Shown here in pieces: positions 1 through 9,810 of a stretch of DNA of 64,000 nucleotides. Source of the stretch: Panacagrimonas sp052389915 (lineage in GTDB: Bacteria > Pseudomonadota > Gammaproteobacteria > Nevskiales > Nevskiaceae); the NCBI GenBank assembly GCA_052389915.1, contig JBQTHL010000061.1, positions 1-64,000 on the forward strand, read 5' to 3'. The notes under the pieces were generated by a model. That model did not search any database, was not told where the DNA came from, and saw only the letters and a program-made list of their open reading frames with translations. The position numbers were made by a program, and so were the translations under genes. The stretch's first letter is position 1, and each line of letters starts with the position of its first letter.

Positions 1-838
1 GATCCGCATCCCGATTCCCTTATCGCCCGAGATGCGAGAAGGCTTGTTGCAGACTCCGACAACACCCGCAGCGCCGCCGTACTTCCGCGACCGCGAAGGA
101 GGTTGGTTCTGGTATCGCAATCCCGCCGAGGAATCCAAGCCGACGTTGCCGGCGCCGAATCCTCCGCCCGCCGCACCCCCGAGCAGCGAGGCCGTGCCGC
201 CCGCCAGCGATCCGCTACAACGTCTCGCGCGCCAGAAGGAAGACCTCGAACGCCTGCAAGCCCTAGCGATTCTTGAGCCGACGCGGAAGAACGTCGCGGC
301 CTATCTCGAAAAGCATGTGGCATTGATGGAGCAGTCCGCGCGTTTCGCAGATGCCTGGCAAAGCGTGGTTTGGACCACGCCGGAATATGACAACACCCTG
401 CGTGCGCCCACCGGCGCCGCGGCCTACATTCAGGCCGATGTGCAATCGGCTGAACTCGATCAGCGCTTGACCGAGGCTGCGCAACGCTACGGATTGATGT
501 TCTTCTTCCGCGGAAGCTGCCCGCATTGCCATCGCTTCGCGCCGATGCTGAAAGCCTTCGCCGAACGCTACGGCTTCGACATCTTGCCGGTGTCGCTCGA
601 CGGCGGGGTATTGCCTGAGTTTCCCAGCCCGCAAGGCAATGTTGAAGCGGCGTCCGCGCTCCAGGTCGAGAGCGTGCCCGCCGTCTACCTCATCGAGCCG
701 CGCACGCGCACCGTCGCCGCAGCCACCTTCGGCTATGTCGGGTTCTCCGAGCTTGCCCCGCGCGTGGACTTCGCGCTGGGCGAAATCGGCAAGCAGCAGA
801 CCACTCAGGGCGTCGCCTTGAACGGAGCACCGCCATGA
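1..838 (+). CDS. traF: TraF conjugative pilus assembly protein (5' end outside window)
   Basis: This is a thioredoxin-fold periplasmic protein of the F-type conjugation apparatus, thought to help disulfide formation in pilus and mating-pair components. The frame is open back to base 2, so the first visible ATG (base 32) is probably internal and the signal peptide lies off the left edge. Visible marks are the FRDREGGWFWY segment typical of TraF, a Pro-rich linker, and a CPHC active site at about residues 163-166 counted from base 32. Its stop overlaps the start of traH (ATGA), which implies translational coupling. Confidence 0.85.
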   Translation, partial: IRIPIPLSPEMREGLLQTPTTPAAPPYFRDREGGWFWYRNPAEESKPTLPAPNPPPAAPPSSEAVPPASDPLQRLARQKEDLERLQALAILEPTRKNVAAYLEKHVALMEQSARFADAWQSVVWTTPEYDNTLRAPTGAAAYIQADVQSAELDQRLTEAAQRYGLMFFFRGSCPHCHRFAPMLKAFAERYGFDILPVSLDGGVLPEFPSPQGNVEAASALQVESVPAVYLIEPRTRTVAAATFGYVGFSELAPRVDFALGEIGKQQTTQGVALNGAPP

Positions 839-2241
839 AGCGCATCGCCATCACCCTCATCGCAGCGTCAACTCTATTCGTGACGCACCAAGCCGCCGCC
901 AGCGTCGGCGGCGACCTTGAGGCGTTCTTCAACGACATGAACTACGTCAACGTCACGCGCCCCGGCGTGTATGAAGGGCAGCAAGCCGGCTACTTCACCG
1001 GCGGCGGTCTCTATGCGCGCACGCCGGTGCGGGACTTCCAGCTCGTCGGCGTGCAGATGCCGCGCTTCCGCGCCGGTTGCGGCGGCATCGATGTCTACAC
1101 CGGGGGTTTCAGTTTCATCAACGCCGATGCGTTCGTGGAGTTCTTGCGCACCGTCGGCCAGAACGCCAAGGGTCTGGCCTTCATGCTGGCGATGAAAGTC
1201 GTCAGTCCACAGATTGAGCAGACCATCGCCTGGCTGCAAGAGAAGTCGCAAATGATTAACCAGTTCACGATGGACTCCTGCCAAGCGGCAGGCGCGGCCA
1301 TCGGCGGCGCGCTGGAACTGCTGGGGCAGGAAGAACAAGCCTGCATCACTCGCCGGGTGTCGAAGCTGGGCGAGGACTACGGCTCGGCCAAGGTGAAGTG
1401 TCGCAACAACCCCAACGACAAGCCCTCACTCGATCCCGAAGAAGACGACATCAATTTTCACGAGGGCAACGTCGCTTGGCAGGCGATGATGAAAAACAGC
1501 TTCTTCCGCAGCGATCTCGAAGTCGCACAACTGGTGATGAACATCACCGGCACCGTGGTGACGACGCGCAGCGCCGACGCCGATCCGCAGACCACCACGA
1601 AAGTGATTCCGTCGCAGCTCTCCGCCCAGGGCGGTAGCGATCCCTTGATCGCCGCGCTGCTCAACGGTGGCACCGTCCAGATCTTCCGCTGCGAGGATGC
1701 CGAGGTGGACGCGGGCAAGTGCGTGGTATTCGGCGGTAGCAAAAGCGACCTCACGATTGCTGCGGCGCAGGCCCTCGACGGCAAGGTCAAACGTCTGCTG
1801 AGCAGCCTCGCAGAGAAAATCGCTACCGAAAGCGCACCGCCCACCCTGGAGGAGCGCGGTCTGATTCAGGCTACCAGCCTGCCGGTTTACAAGTTCCTCA
1901 CTGTGTCCACGGCTTACTTTGCGGGCAACGTGGAATCGGAGATCGCCACCTTCTCGGAGCTGATCGCGAAGGACATCGTTCATGCCTACCTGCTCGACCT
2001 TCTCAAGAAGATCGCCGACGGCGCGAGCGGCCTGGAAGAAACCAAGGGCAAGGCGGTCACGCAGTTTCAGGCCGACATCCGCGAAGCCCGCAAGCAGCTC
2101 GCCGAAAGCCAGCAGAAGCTCGGCGAAGACTACGACCGGGCCTTGAATTTCGTGGTCAAGGCGCGCGACTACGAACGCGCGCTGGTGGGGCGGCTCTCGC
2201 CGACGGTGCTGCAATCGGCGATGTGGACCTCGGCTCGCTGA
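835..2241 (+). CDS. traH: TraH conjugative pilus assembly protein
   Basis: TraH is a periplasmic/outer-membrane protein needed for F-type pilus assembly. The 468-residue product has a signal peptide (MKRIAITLIAASTLF then an Ala-rich cleavage region), the conserved early segments GGDLEAFFNDMNYVNVT and CGGIDVYTGGFSFINADAF, and a C-terminal coiled-coil-like stretch around residues 395-435. Length matches the family (about 450-470 residues). The start overlaps the traF stop and traG follows after 16 nt, so the three genes form one transcription unit. Confidence 0.92.
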   Translation: MKRIAITLIAASTLFVTHQAAASVGGDLEAFFNDMNYVNVTRPGVYEGQQAGYFTGGGLYARTPVRDFQLVGVQMPRFRAGCGGIDVYTGGFSFINADAFVEFLRTVGQNAKGLAFMLAMKVVSPQIEQTIAWLQEKSQMINQFTMDSCQAAGAAIGGALELLGQEEQACITRRVSKLGEDYGSAKVKCRNNPNDKPSLDPEEDDINFHEGNVAWQAMMKNSFFRSDLEVAQLVMNITGTVVTTRSADADPQTTTKVIPSQLSAQGGSDPLIAALLNGGTVQIFRCEDAEVDAGKCVVFGGSKSDLTIAAAQALDGKVKRLLSSLAEKIATESAPPTLEERGLIQATSLPVYKFLTVSTAYFAGNVESEIATFSELIAKDIVHAYLLDLLKKIADGASGLEETKGKAVTQFQADIREARKQLAESQQKLGEDYDRALNFVVKARDYERALVGRLSPTVLQSAMWTSAR

Positions 2242-2257
2242 TCGCCGGCACGTTCCG

Positions 2258-5104
2258 ATGGACTTCGAGATTTTCACCTACGGCGGCGGCGAGTTTCTGC
2301 GCGTGACCTTCAACGCCGTGGCCGCGCTGTTTGGCAACGGCGACTACATCACCGCGCTGAAGGTCGCGGCCACGATGGGGCTGCTGGCGGTGCTCGTGCA
2401 GGCGGCGTTCAAAGGCTCAGCCATGAACGTCCAATGGATTCTCGGATTCATCATGGCTTACTACGTGGCGATCCTGCCGCGCTCCAACGTCATCATCACA
2501 GACCGCATTGATCCCTCGCAGTCGGCCGTGGTGTCCAACGTGCCGATTGGCCTGGCCGCTACGGCGGGGCTTTCGAGCCTGTTCGGAGATTGGCTCACAC
2601 GCGGCTTCGAGCTGCTGTTCGCGCTGCCGGATCAGATGGGCTATTCCGGGAACGGCCTGCTGTTCGGCTCCAAGCTGGTGGAAGCCTCCACGCGCTTCGA
2701 GCTGACCGACGTACGCACACAGGAGAACTTGTCGGAGTTCTGGCAGCAGTGCGTGTTCTACGACATCCTGCTGGGCCGCTACACCTGGGAAGACCTGTAC
2801 TGGCACAGCGGGTACGACTCGATGTGGTTGTTCGTACAGGATCGAACCTCCACCGTCCGCGCCTTTCCCTACCTGCCGGAAAGCGGCGCACGCGGCACCG
2901 CCATCTGCAAGGAGGCGCTGGACGCGACCAGCGGCCCGCTGGCACTGGACGTCCAGAACGCCGTCACCAAGGCTGAACGCTTCTATGGCCCGCAGCTCGT
3001 TCGCGCGGAGACGGTGGACGCCGCCGTCGTCAAGTTCGCGGCCTCGATGCCGGTGAGCTACCAGTTCCTCACCGGGCTTTCGATGTCTTCGGAACAGATC
3101 GTCCGCGAGAACGCGCTGGCTAACTCCATGAAGCGCGGCGTCTCGGCCTGGGCTGCGAAAGTGGACGCGCCCGCCGCCGCGCAGGACTTCGCGCTGGCCC
3201 GCGCCGAGGCTGAGCGCCGCACGTCCTACGGCGCATTGGGTGAGCTGGCTGCGAGGATGCTGCCGCTGATCCGCAACATCATGGAAGCCTTCATCTACGC
3301 CGTGTTCCCGATCATCGGCCTGCTGCTGATGCTGCCGGTGGCGCACAAGGTGGCAGCGTCCTACCTCAAGATGATTCTCTGGGTGCAGTTGTGGGCGCCC
3401 CTCTACGCGGTGCTGCACGGCGCCATCACGGTTTATTCGCGCTGGCCGGCGGAAGCGAGCCTGCACTACGTTACGCCCACCGGCACCACTGAAACTATCC
3501 TCTCGCTGGCCAACTACACCGGCTTGGCACAGGTGATGGCCGATCACGCGATTCTCGCGGGCTACCTCACGCTCTCGATTCCGATGATCGCCTACATGCT
3601 GGTGAGCTTCAGCGGCTCGGTGGCGGCGAGCATCGGAGGACGCATCCTGCAAAGCTACGAATCGCCGGTCAGCCAGGGCGCGAGCGAGGCCACGTCGGGC
3701 AATCTCTCGCTGGGCAACACCAGCTTCGGCAACGCAGGATGGTGGGCGCAGAACACCGCGCCGCGCACCACCACCGGCCCGGTGGAGATGCAGGGCGCGG
3801 ACGGCATCCGCCGCAGTGTCACGCCCTCCGGCGAATACGTGAGCTTCCCGGAATCGAGGCTGCCGGTGAACGTCGGCATCGACCAGGCCATGCGCGGGTC
3901 CTTGAGCGCGCAGCAGGCGGAGTCGGTGAAGTCGGCTCGCAACGACGTCGCTGCCTTCACCACGGCGACCTCGGCCGCGTACCAGAATCTGAGCGCAGTC
4001 TCGGAGCAGATCACCAACAACCAGAGCTTTGCCCAGCAATTCGATTCGGGTCTGTCGGCGAGCGCCACGCGGCAGACCGATGACGTGCAGAAACTCACTC
4101 GACAATTCGCGCAGGAAAACGGCTTGCGCGAGGAACAAGCCGCGCAGGTTCTCGGCGCTGCTACCTTGTCGATCACACAGCCGGGCCTGCTCAAGCTGGT
4201 CAATCCGGTGGACTTGTCGGCGCAGGGTTCGATTCGCGGAACCAGCCAAGCCACCGACAGCGAGCTATTCAAGCGCGCCCAGCAGTTTGCGCAGGAAACC
4301 GGCTACAGCGAACGGTTCTCCGACGCGCAGGAGGCTAGCAGCCGACTCACCGCAAGCTTTCGCGGCGACGCTGCACAGTCCGGTTTGGATCAGGTGCAGG
4401 CGAGCTTCCAGTCCAGCGAAGACCTGCGCCGCACCGCGCAGGCCAGTGTCGAGCGCGCCGAGACCTTCACCAGCGCGCGTGAGCGTCTCGAATCGTCGGA
4501 AGTATCGTTCTCCACGGACCTCAATAATCCGTTCCGACAGTATCTTGCGGAGGTAGTCAGAGGTGGCGACCTCCGGGCCGCAGATCGTGTGCTCCAGCGC
4601 GCGCAGATGGGCAGCGAAGCAGACCGCGAAACGGTCCTGCGTGCCGCAAGCGACTTTGCGCGCGATGCCGCGACCCAGATCGCAGGGATCGGGAATTCTC
4701 CCATTGCGGGCACCCTGGAAGCTCGCGGCGGTGGGGAGTTGGATGCGCTGGAACGCGATTCACGCGAATCAGTCGTGGGCCGTGACCAAGAGAATCGCCG
4801 CGATGTGCAGGCCGCTCGCGAGATCAGCGTGACGCAAGGCAAGGATGAAGTTCTGGATCGCGTTACCGGCACGGCCGCGAGTACGGAAGCCCAGCGGCAA
4901 GAATTGGAACGTAAGGCTAAGCAGGGCGACGGAGCGGCGAGCGTACAGTCACAGCCGCTTCGCGAGACCGTGGAAACAAAGACGGACTCGGCGAATCAGG
5001 GCTTGCTCGGCACTGCGCTGGATGGCGCGGGCAAGGTGGTTCCTTTCGTAGACAAGTTCAGCGACATTCCCGACAAACTGTTCGGCGACGAGCGCCGCAA
5101 GTAA
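2258..5104 (+). CDS. traG: TraG mating-pair stabilisation / entry-exclusion target protein
   Basis: The 948-residue product matches the length of F and SXT TraG. The N-terminal half has hydrophobic membrane segments near residues 30-75 and 345-460. The C-terminal half is hydrophilic, rich in Gln, Ser and Ala, and probably extends into the periplasm or recipient. In F and SXT elements TraG stabilises mating pairs and its C-terminal part determines exclusion specificity (family knowledge). The gene ends exactly where the convergent small membrane gene at 5105-5554 ends, with no base between the stop codons. Confidence 0.9.
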   Translation: MDFEIFTYGGGEFLRVTFNAVAALFGNGDYITALKVAATMGLLAVLVQAAFKGSAMNVQWILGFIMAYYVAILPRSNVIITDRIDPSQSAVVSNVPIGLAATAGLSSLFGDWLTRGFELLFALPDQMGYSGNGLLFGSKLVEASTRFELTDVRTQENLSEFWQQCVFYDILLGRYTWEDLYWHSGYDSMWLFVQDRTSTVRAFPYLPESGARGTAICKEALDATSGPLALDVQNAVTKAERFYGPQLVRAETVDAAVVKFAASMPVSYQFLTGLSMSSEQIVRENALANSMKRGVSAWAAKVDAPAAAQDFALARAEAERRTSYGALGELAARMLPLIRNIMEAFIYAVFPIIGLLLMLPVAHKVAASYLKMILWVQLWAPLYAVLHGAITVYSRWPAEASLHYVTPTGTTETILSLANYTGLAQVMADHAILAGYLTLSIPMIAYMLVSFSGSVAASIGGRILQSYESPVSQGASEATSGNLSLGNTSFGNAGWWAQNTAPRTTTGPVEMQGADGIRRSVTPSGEYVSFPESRLPVNVGIDQAMRGSLSAQQAESVKSARNDVAAFTTATSAAYQNLSAVSEQITNNQSFAQQFDSGLSASATRQTDDVQKLTRQFAQENGLREEQAAQVLGAATLSITQPGLLKLVNPVDLSAQGSIRGTSQATDSELFKRAQQFAQETGYSERFSDAQEASSRLTASFRGDAAQSGLDQVQASFQSSEDLRRTAQASVERAETFTSARERLESSEVSFSTDLNNPFRQYLAEVVRGGDLRAADRVLQRAQMGSEADRETVLRAASDFARDAATQIAGIGNSPIAGTLEARGGGELDALERDSRESVVGRDQENRRDVQAAREISVTQGKDEVLDRVTGTAASTEAQRQELERKAKQGDGAASVQSQPLRETVETKTDSANQGLLGTALDGAGKVVPFVDKFSDIPDKLFGDERRK

Positions 5105-5554
5105 TCAGTTCAGATCGCGGTAAATCGAGACCGCAGGAGTGCCGGTCGGATCGTTCAGATCCTTCTGAAACTGCGCATAGGTGCGCCGACGACCTTCCGC
5201 CGCTTCTTCTGGTGATTCCGCTGGAGCCTTGCGCGCTTGCCGCATAAGCACCACGCCGATTGCATACACCGGCACTGCCAGCAGCCAGCCCGCCAGCGCC
5301 CACGCGAACACCGTCAGCGTCAGTAGCAGCGCAGTGTCAGTCAAGTGGAGGGGCGTCTGTTTCATGCGCCAATACTGTTCCTGTCGCAGCCAGACTTCAA
5401 GATCGGCGAAGGGCTGCCGGATCAGCTTGCAAAGGGTCAAGGGCATCGACTGATTCAGCGCCTGGCTTTGCAACGGTAGGGGTAGATCAAGGGGAATGGC
5501 CCAATCCGAAAGGGCCGTCACGCGCGGCGTGTCGAAAGGGAGAGTTAAACCCAC
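5105..5554 (-). CDS. Small membrane protein, candidate entry-exclusion protein
   Basis: I do not recognise a named family. The 149-residue product has one long hydrophobic region (about residues 72-105, possibly two helices) followed by a charged C-terminal tail with a YAQFQKDLND segment. It is convergent with traG, and its stop is directly adjacent to the traG stop. In SXT/R391 elements the inner-membrane exclusion protein Eex is encoded next to traG and recognises TraG, so position and topology suggest the same job. That is inference from context, not sequence identity. Confidence 0.6.
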   Translation of the reverse strand: MGLTLPFDTPRVTALSDWAIPLDLPLPLQSQALNQSMPLTLCKLIRQPFADLEVWLRQEQYWRMKQTPLHLTDTALLLTLTVFAWALAGWLLAVPVYAIGVVLMRQARKAPAESPEEAAEGRRRTYAQFQKDLNDPTGTPAVSIYRDLN

Positions 5555-5629
5555 AACCCGGTGACGCTGGTTTCCGCTCGTCTAGTCCCCTGTGCGCCGA
5601 AAACAATCCGGCCCAGGAGGCGCACCGGA

Positions 5630-6013
5630 ATGCCAATCGTCGAAATCCTTGAGAGCTTGGGCCTGCGGAGTTTTGCGGCCCCGCTGACCTTGCTGCTTGA
5701 GCGCCTTGCCGCCATTGATATGGTGCTCGATGCGGACGAGGAGCGTGCGGAGGCGATCTTTAATAGGCAACTCGCCGAGTGCGTGCATCTGTCGCCCGTG
5801 GAGGCTCGCGTGTTCCTCATGCAGGTCTGCGTCGGCCTTCCGGCTTTCCGTTACCGGGCTGGCGCGGTAACAGGACGCGCGGTGTGGCAACCCTTGCGTG
5901 AGTCGCTGCATCAGTTCCGTGAGCAGTACGGCGACTTGGTGTTCTGGCTGGACGGCGATCTGTGCCCATCCGTTCCCGAAACTTTGGAGTGGCTGAAGTC
6001 ATGGGACTGTTGA
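5630..6013 (+). CDS. Conserved ICE protein of unknown function
   Basis: The 127-residue product starting MPIVEILESLG is not recognised. It is mixed helical, Leu-rich and has no membrane segment. I chose the ATG at 5630 over the upstream GTG at 5561 because a strong ribosome site (AGGAGG, 5615-5620) sits 9 nt before it. The end overlaps the start of traI by 13 nt, so it is probably co-translated with the relaxase and may work with it. The product is too short to be an independent relaxase. Confidence 0.7.
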   Translation: MPIVEILESLGLRSFAAPLTLLLERLAAIDMVLDADEERAEAIFNRQLAECVHLSPVEARVFLMQVCVGLPAFRYRAGAVTGRAVWQPLRESLHQFREQYGDLVFWLDGDLCPSVPETLEWLKSWDC

Positions 6014-7770
6014 GGCGTTGGCTGAACCGCGGGACGGCGACGGCACCCGCGGCAGGCGATCTGCTCGTCTTGCGTAGTGCTCCGGAGCTATTGCTGGCCC
6101 ACGATTCGCTGCTATCGGCCATTCGCGGGCAAGTAGGTGTCCCGGAAGCCCACTGGAACACGCTGTACTACCGGCTGTTCGAGTCCTTCGCTGCATTCGT
6201 CCAGCAGCTTCCTGCGTCTGAAGCGCACCATCACCACGATCCAGGCGGATTGCTGGCACATGGGCTGCAAGTCACGCTGAGCGCACTGACTCTGCGAAGG
6301 GGTGTGCTGTTGCCGGCGGGAGCCAGTGCCGAGGAACTGGCGGAGAAGCAGGATGTGTGGACGTATGCGACGGCGACGGCCGCGCTGCTGCATGACATCG
6401 GCAAACCGCTTTGCGACCAACGCATCGCCTTGTTCGACGTGAACGGGAAGCCCCTGGGGTCTTGGGATGGGCTGGCGGGGGCGATGAGGCCACCGGCGGT
6501 CGCGTATCGCGTGCAGTTCCGGCGCGGACGGCGTTATCGCCTGCATGCACGGCTGCCGCCGCTGCTGGCGCATCACATCGTGCCCGCTTCAGGTTTGCAT
6601 TGGCTGGCGTCGGACATGGACGTGTTCGAAGCCTGGGTGGCGACGATTTCCGGGTTGGACGACGAATTCTCTGGCGAACTCGGGAAGCTGATTCGCTCGG
6701 CGGACGGACTCTCGGTGGCCTCCGATCTGACCGGCGTACAAGCCACCCGCGTGCCGCAAGGTGCTCCGAAGCCTTTGGCCGAACGACTGGCAATAGGACT
6801 GCGCTTCCTGGTCGATCAGGGTCGCCTGCCGCTCAACAAGCCCGGCGCGGCAGGCTGGGTTACGGGCGACGCGCTCTGGCTGGTGAGCAAGCGCGCATTG
6901 GATGCGCTGCGCGAGCATCTGTTGAACGAAGCGCAAAGCGGTGTGCCCGCACGCAACGACCGCCTGATGGACGAGCTGCAAAGCCACGGTCTGGTCTCGG
7001 TCAATGGTGACCGCGCGATCTGGAACGCGACTGTGCAAGTCGGTAGCTGGTCAGTGTCGCTGACGCTCTTGCGGGTGCCGCTCGCCAAACTGTGGCCAGA
7101 GCCCGAATCCCGTCCACCTGCCTTCGACGGGACCGTAGTGCCAGACGCCGGCGTGCCCCGCGACGAGCAAGTGATTGTCATGGCTTCTCCATCGGCTACG
7201 GAATTCGAGGCTCCGCTCGGCCCTGTTTTCACCGCGGGGGCGGCTACGTTAAGCCTGTCTTCGGCGATCTCATCAGATTCTGCGGCAGTCCCGTGGTCCG
7301 TCGAAGCAGAACACGACGAGACTGCTACCACCGCCGAAACTCCGCTTGACGCCTTCTGCCAGAAAAACGAGTTTCTGGCTTGGCTGCGCGCGGGCATCGT
7401 CACGGGGCGGCTGAAGACCAACACGGCCGACGCGCGTGTTCATTACGTGGAGGAGGGATTGTTGTTGGTGTCCCCGGCCGTGTTCCGCGATTTCGCGGGC
7501 GTCACCGGCTGGGAGGCGGCTCAGAAGAAGCTGCTGAAGTTGCGGCTACACCGCAAGACGGCGCAGGGCACCAACGTCTGGACGTATCGCGTGGTCGGAG
7601 AAACTAAGTCGGGAGCCTTGCTGCGCGGCATCGTCATTCCAGATCCGCAGACGCAGCTAGGCATCGTCGTCACCCGCACCAATCCGGTGCTGCACCGGGT
7701 CACGGATGCGGGAATAGGGACTACGCCACCCCCGGCTGAGGTGTTTCCAGTGGAAACACCTCCGGCGTGA
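6001..7770 (+). CDS. traI: MOBH-family relaxase TraI
   Basis: This is the conjugative relaxase that nicks oriT and pilots the strand. The 589-residue product carries the MOBH/TraI_2 signature: a His-rich motif HHHHDPGGLLAHGL near residue 75 and an HD metal-binding pair in LLHDIGKP near residue 131. The C-terminal part (from about residue 455) is a winged-helix-like domain found in ICE relaxases. I start it at 6001 because GGAG (5986-5989) precedes it and family members begin close to this point. The alternative ATG at 5962 would overlap the upstream gene by 52 nt. Confidence 0.9.
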   Translation: MGLLRRWLNRGTATAPAAGDLLVLRSAPELLLAHDSLLSAIRGQVGVPEAHWNTLYYRLFESFAAFVQQLPASEAHHHHDPGGLLAHGLQVTLSALTLRRGVLLPAGASAEELAEKQDVWTYATATAALLHDIGKPLCDQRIALFDVNGKPLGSWDGLAGAMRPPAVAYRVQFRRGRRYRLHARLPPLLAHHIVPASGLHWLASDMDVFEAWVATISGLDDEFSGELGKLIRSADGLSVASDLTGVQATRVPQGAPKPLAERLAIGLRFLVDQGRLPLNKPGAAGWVTGDALWLVSKRALDALREHLLNEAQSGVPARNDRLMDELQSHGLVSVNGDRAIWNATVQVGSWSVSLTLLRVPLAKLWPEPESRPPAFDGTVVPDAGVPRDEQVIVMASPSATEFEAPLGPVFTAGAATLSLSSAISSDSAAVPWSVEAEHDETATTAETPLDAFCQKNEFLAWLRAGIVTGRLKTNTADARVHYVEEGLLLVSPAVFRDFAGVTGWEAAQKKLLKLRLHRKTAQGTNVWTYRVVGETKSGALLRGIVIPDPQTQLGIVVTRTNPVLHRVTDAGIGTTPPPAEVFPVETPPA

Positions 7771-7773
7771 GCC

Positions 7774-9810
7774 ATGAGCGAATACTTCGACAACCGTCTG
7801 CGGCCAGCTTTTGAGTTCTTCCCGGCTACGGTGCTCGGCGGCACGGCCTTGGCGCTGTGGCAGGAGTCGGTTTCCCTTTTTCCGATCATGCCGGGTGTGG
7901 CCTCGACGATGGCGGGCATCTTCGCCGGTCTCGCGCTGTGGCGGGCCTGGCAGGGCGTGAAGATTCTTCGGTACCGCTCCAATCTGAGAAAGCTGCCGCG
8001 CTATGTGCTCAATGCGGACGCCATTCCGCTCTCGAAAGCGAAGCTGTTTCTGGGGCGGGGCTTTCGCTGGGATCAGCGGCATAGCCAGCGGCTGATTGAG
8101 ACTCTCGACCCCGCTAAGCGCCGCTGGCTCGTCCCAGGCGCGCTCTATCGCGGAGCACGGGCAATGGAAATGGCAGCGGAGCATCGGCTCTGGCTGGAGC
8201 CGGTGGCACGGCTCACGCGCAGGGATAGCCCTTGGAATCCGCTGCGCCCACTACCGCCAGTGGGCGGCAACTCCTGTCTGCACGGGGTCGGCCTGGAGGA
8301 CGAGTCCGATGTCTGGATGGACCTGGCCGACCGCGAGGCGCACACGCTGGTGCTCGGCACCACGCGCGTCGGCAAGACCCGGCTCGCCGAACTGCTGGTG
8401 GCGCAGGACATCCGCCGCGGCGAGACCGTCATCGTGTTCGATCCAAAAGGTGATCTCGATCTGATGCGGCGAATGTTCGCCGAGTGCAAGCGCACCGGGC
8501 GGCTGGAGCAGTTCCACATCTTCCACCTTGGCTACTCGGATTTCTCGGAACGCTACAACCCGGTCGGCGAGTTCGGCCGAATCACCGAAGTGGCTTCGCG
8601 CATTGCCACGCAGCTTCCTGCGGAGGGCAACTCTGCCGCTTTCCGGGAGTTCGCCTGGCGCTTTACCAACATCGTCGCGCGGGCGCTGGTAGGGCTGGGT
8701 CGCAAGCCGGCATACGCCGACATCGCGCGCTACGTGACACATATCGAGCCGCTGCTGATCGAGTATCACGAGCTGTGGTTCAAGACCGAGGGGCCGTCGG
8801 ACTGGCGCGACGCCGTTGCCAACATCGCCGCCAACGTCAACGAGAAGAACCTGCCGATGGCCCTGCGGGGCCGCGATCCGCGCGCTATCGGGATAGTGCG
8901 CTTCGCCAAGGAGCGCAACCTCTACGACCCGGTTGCCGACGGCTTGCGCAGCGCCTTTGAATACGACAAGACCTATTTCGACAAGCTCACGGCCAGCCTG
9001 CTGCCATTGCTGGAGAAGCTCACCAGCGGGCGCTCCGGCGCGCTGCTGACGCCGATTTACTCGGACCTCGCCGACAAGCGTCCCGTGCTCGACTGGATGC
9101 GCATCATCCGCCAGCGCGGTGTGGTTTACGTGGGGCTCGATGCGCTGTCGGACAACGAAGTGGCCAGCGCCGTCGGCAACTCGATGTTCGCCGATCTCAC
9201 CTCGGTGTCGGGTGCTGTCTACAAGTTCGGCGACACCCAGGGCCTGCCGGACGTGCCGGGTCATCGGCGCGGCAAGGTCTGTATTCATGCCGACGAGTTC
9301 AACGAGCTGGTCGGCAACGAGTTCATCCCGCTGCTCAACAAGGGCGGCGGTGCAGGAATGCAGATCACGGCCTACACGCAGACCGCTTCTGACATCGAAG
9401 CGGGCATCGGTGACAAGGCGAAGGCCGGGCAGATTTCGGGCAACCTCAACACGCTCATCATGATGCGCGTGAAGAACGAGGAAACGGCCGAGTTCCTCAC
9501 CACGCAGCTACCGAAGGTGCGGGTCTATACCAAGCTCGCCGAAAGCCGCACCACCGACGACAACGACCCCGAAACGCCGACCGACTTCACCTCGGCCAAT
9601 GCGGATCGCGTGACGGAAGTCGAGGCCGAGATGCTTCAGCCCGCCGACTTGGTGCAACTACCCAAGGGGCAAGCCTTCGCCCTGTTGGATGGCGGTCGGC
9701 TCTACAAGATGCGGCTGCCGTTAGTGGGGGCGGACCCCCTGCTGCCGCAGGGCGTCGAGGACATCCGCGCCTGGGCACGGACACGTTACGGTCGCGCAGG
9801 CGATGGATAA
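7774..9810 (+). CDS. traD: Type IV coupling protein TraD
   Basis: This ATPase couples the relaxase-DNA complex to the type IV secretion channel at the inner membrane. Visible marks are hydrophobic segments in the first 60 residues, a Walker A motif GTTRVGKT at residues 195-202, the following VIVFDPKGD segment, and an acidic Walker B-like segment (CIHADE). At 678 residues it fits the SXT-type TraD family. It starts 3 nt after traI and overlaps the DUF4400 gene by 8 nt. Confidence 0.92.
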   Translation: MSEYFDNRLRPAFEFFPATVLGGTALALWQESVSLFPIMPGVASTMAGIFAGLALWRAWQGVKILRYRSNLRKLPRYVLNADAIPLSKAKLFLGRGFRWDQRHSQRLIETLDPAKRRWLVPGALYRGARAMEMAAEHRLWLEPVARLTRRDSPWNPLRPLPPVGGNSCLHGVGLEDESDVWMDLADREAHTLVLGTTRVGKTRLAELLVAQDIRRGETVIVFDPKGDLDLMRRMFAECKRTGRLEQFHIFHLGYSDFSERYNPVGEFGRITEVASRIATQLPAEGNSAAFREFAWRFTNIVARALVGLGRKPAYADIARYVTHIEPLLIEYHELWFKTEGPSDWRDAVANIAANVNEKNLPMALRGRDPRAIGIVRFAKERNLYDPVADGLRSAFEYDKTYFDKLTASLLPLLEKLTSGRSGALLTPIYSDLADKRPVLDWMRIIRQRGVVYVGLDALSDNEVASAVGNSMFADLTSVSGAVYKFGDTQGLPDVPGHRRGKVCIHADEFNELVGNEFIPLLNKGGGAGMQITAYTQTASDIEAGIGDKAKAGQISGNLNTLIMMRVKNEETAEFLTTQLPKVRVYTKLAESRTTDDNDPETPTDFTSANADRVTEVEAEMLQPADLVQLPKGQAFALLDGGRLYKMRLPLVGADPLLPQGVEDIRAWARTRYGRAGDG

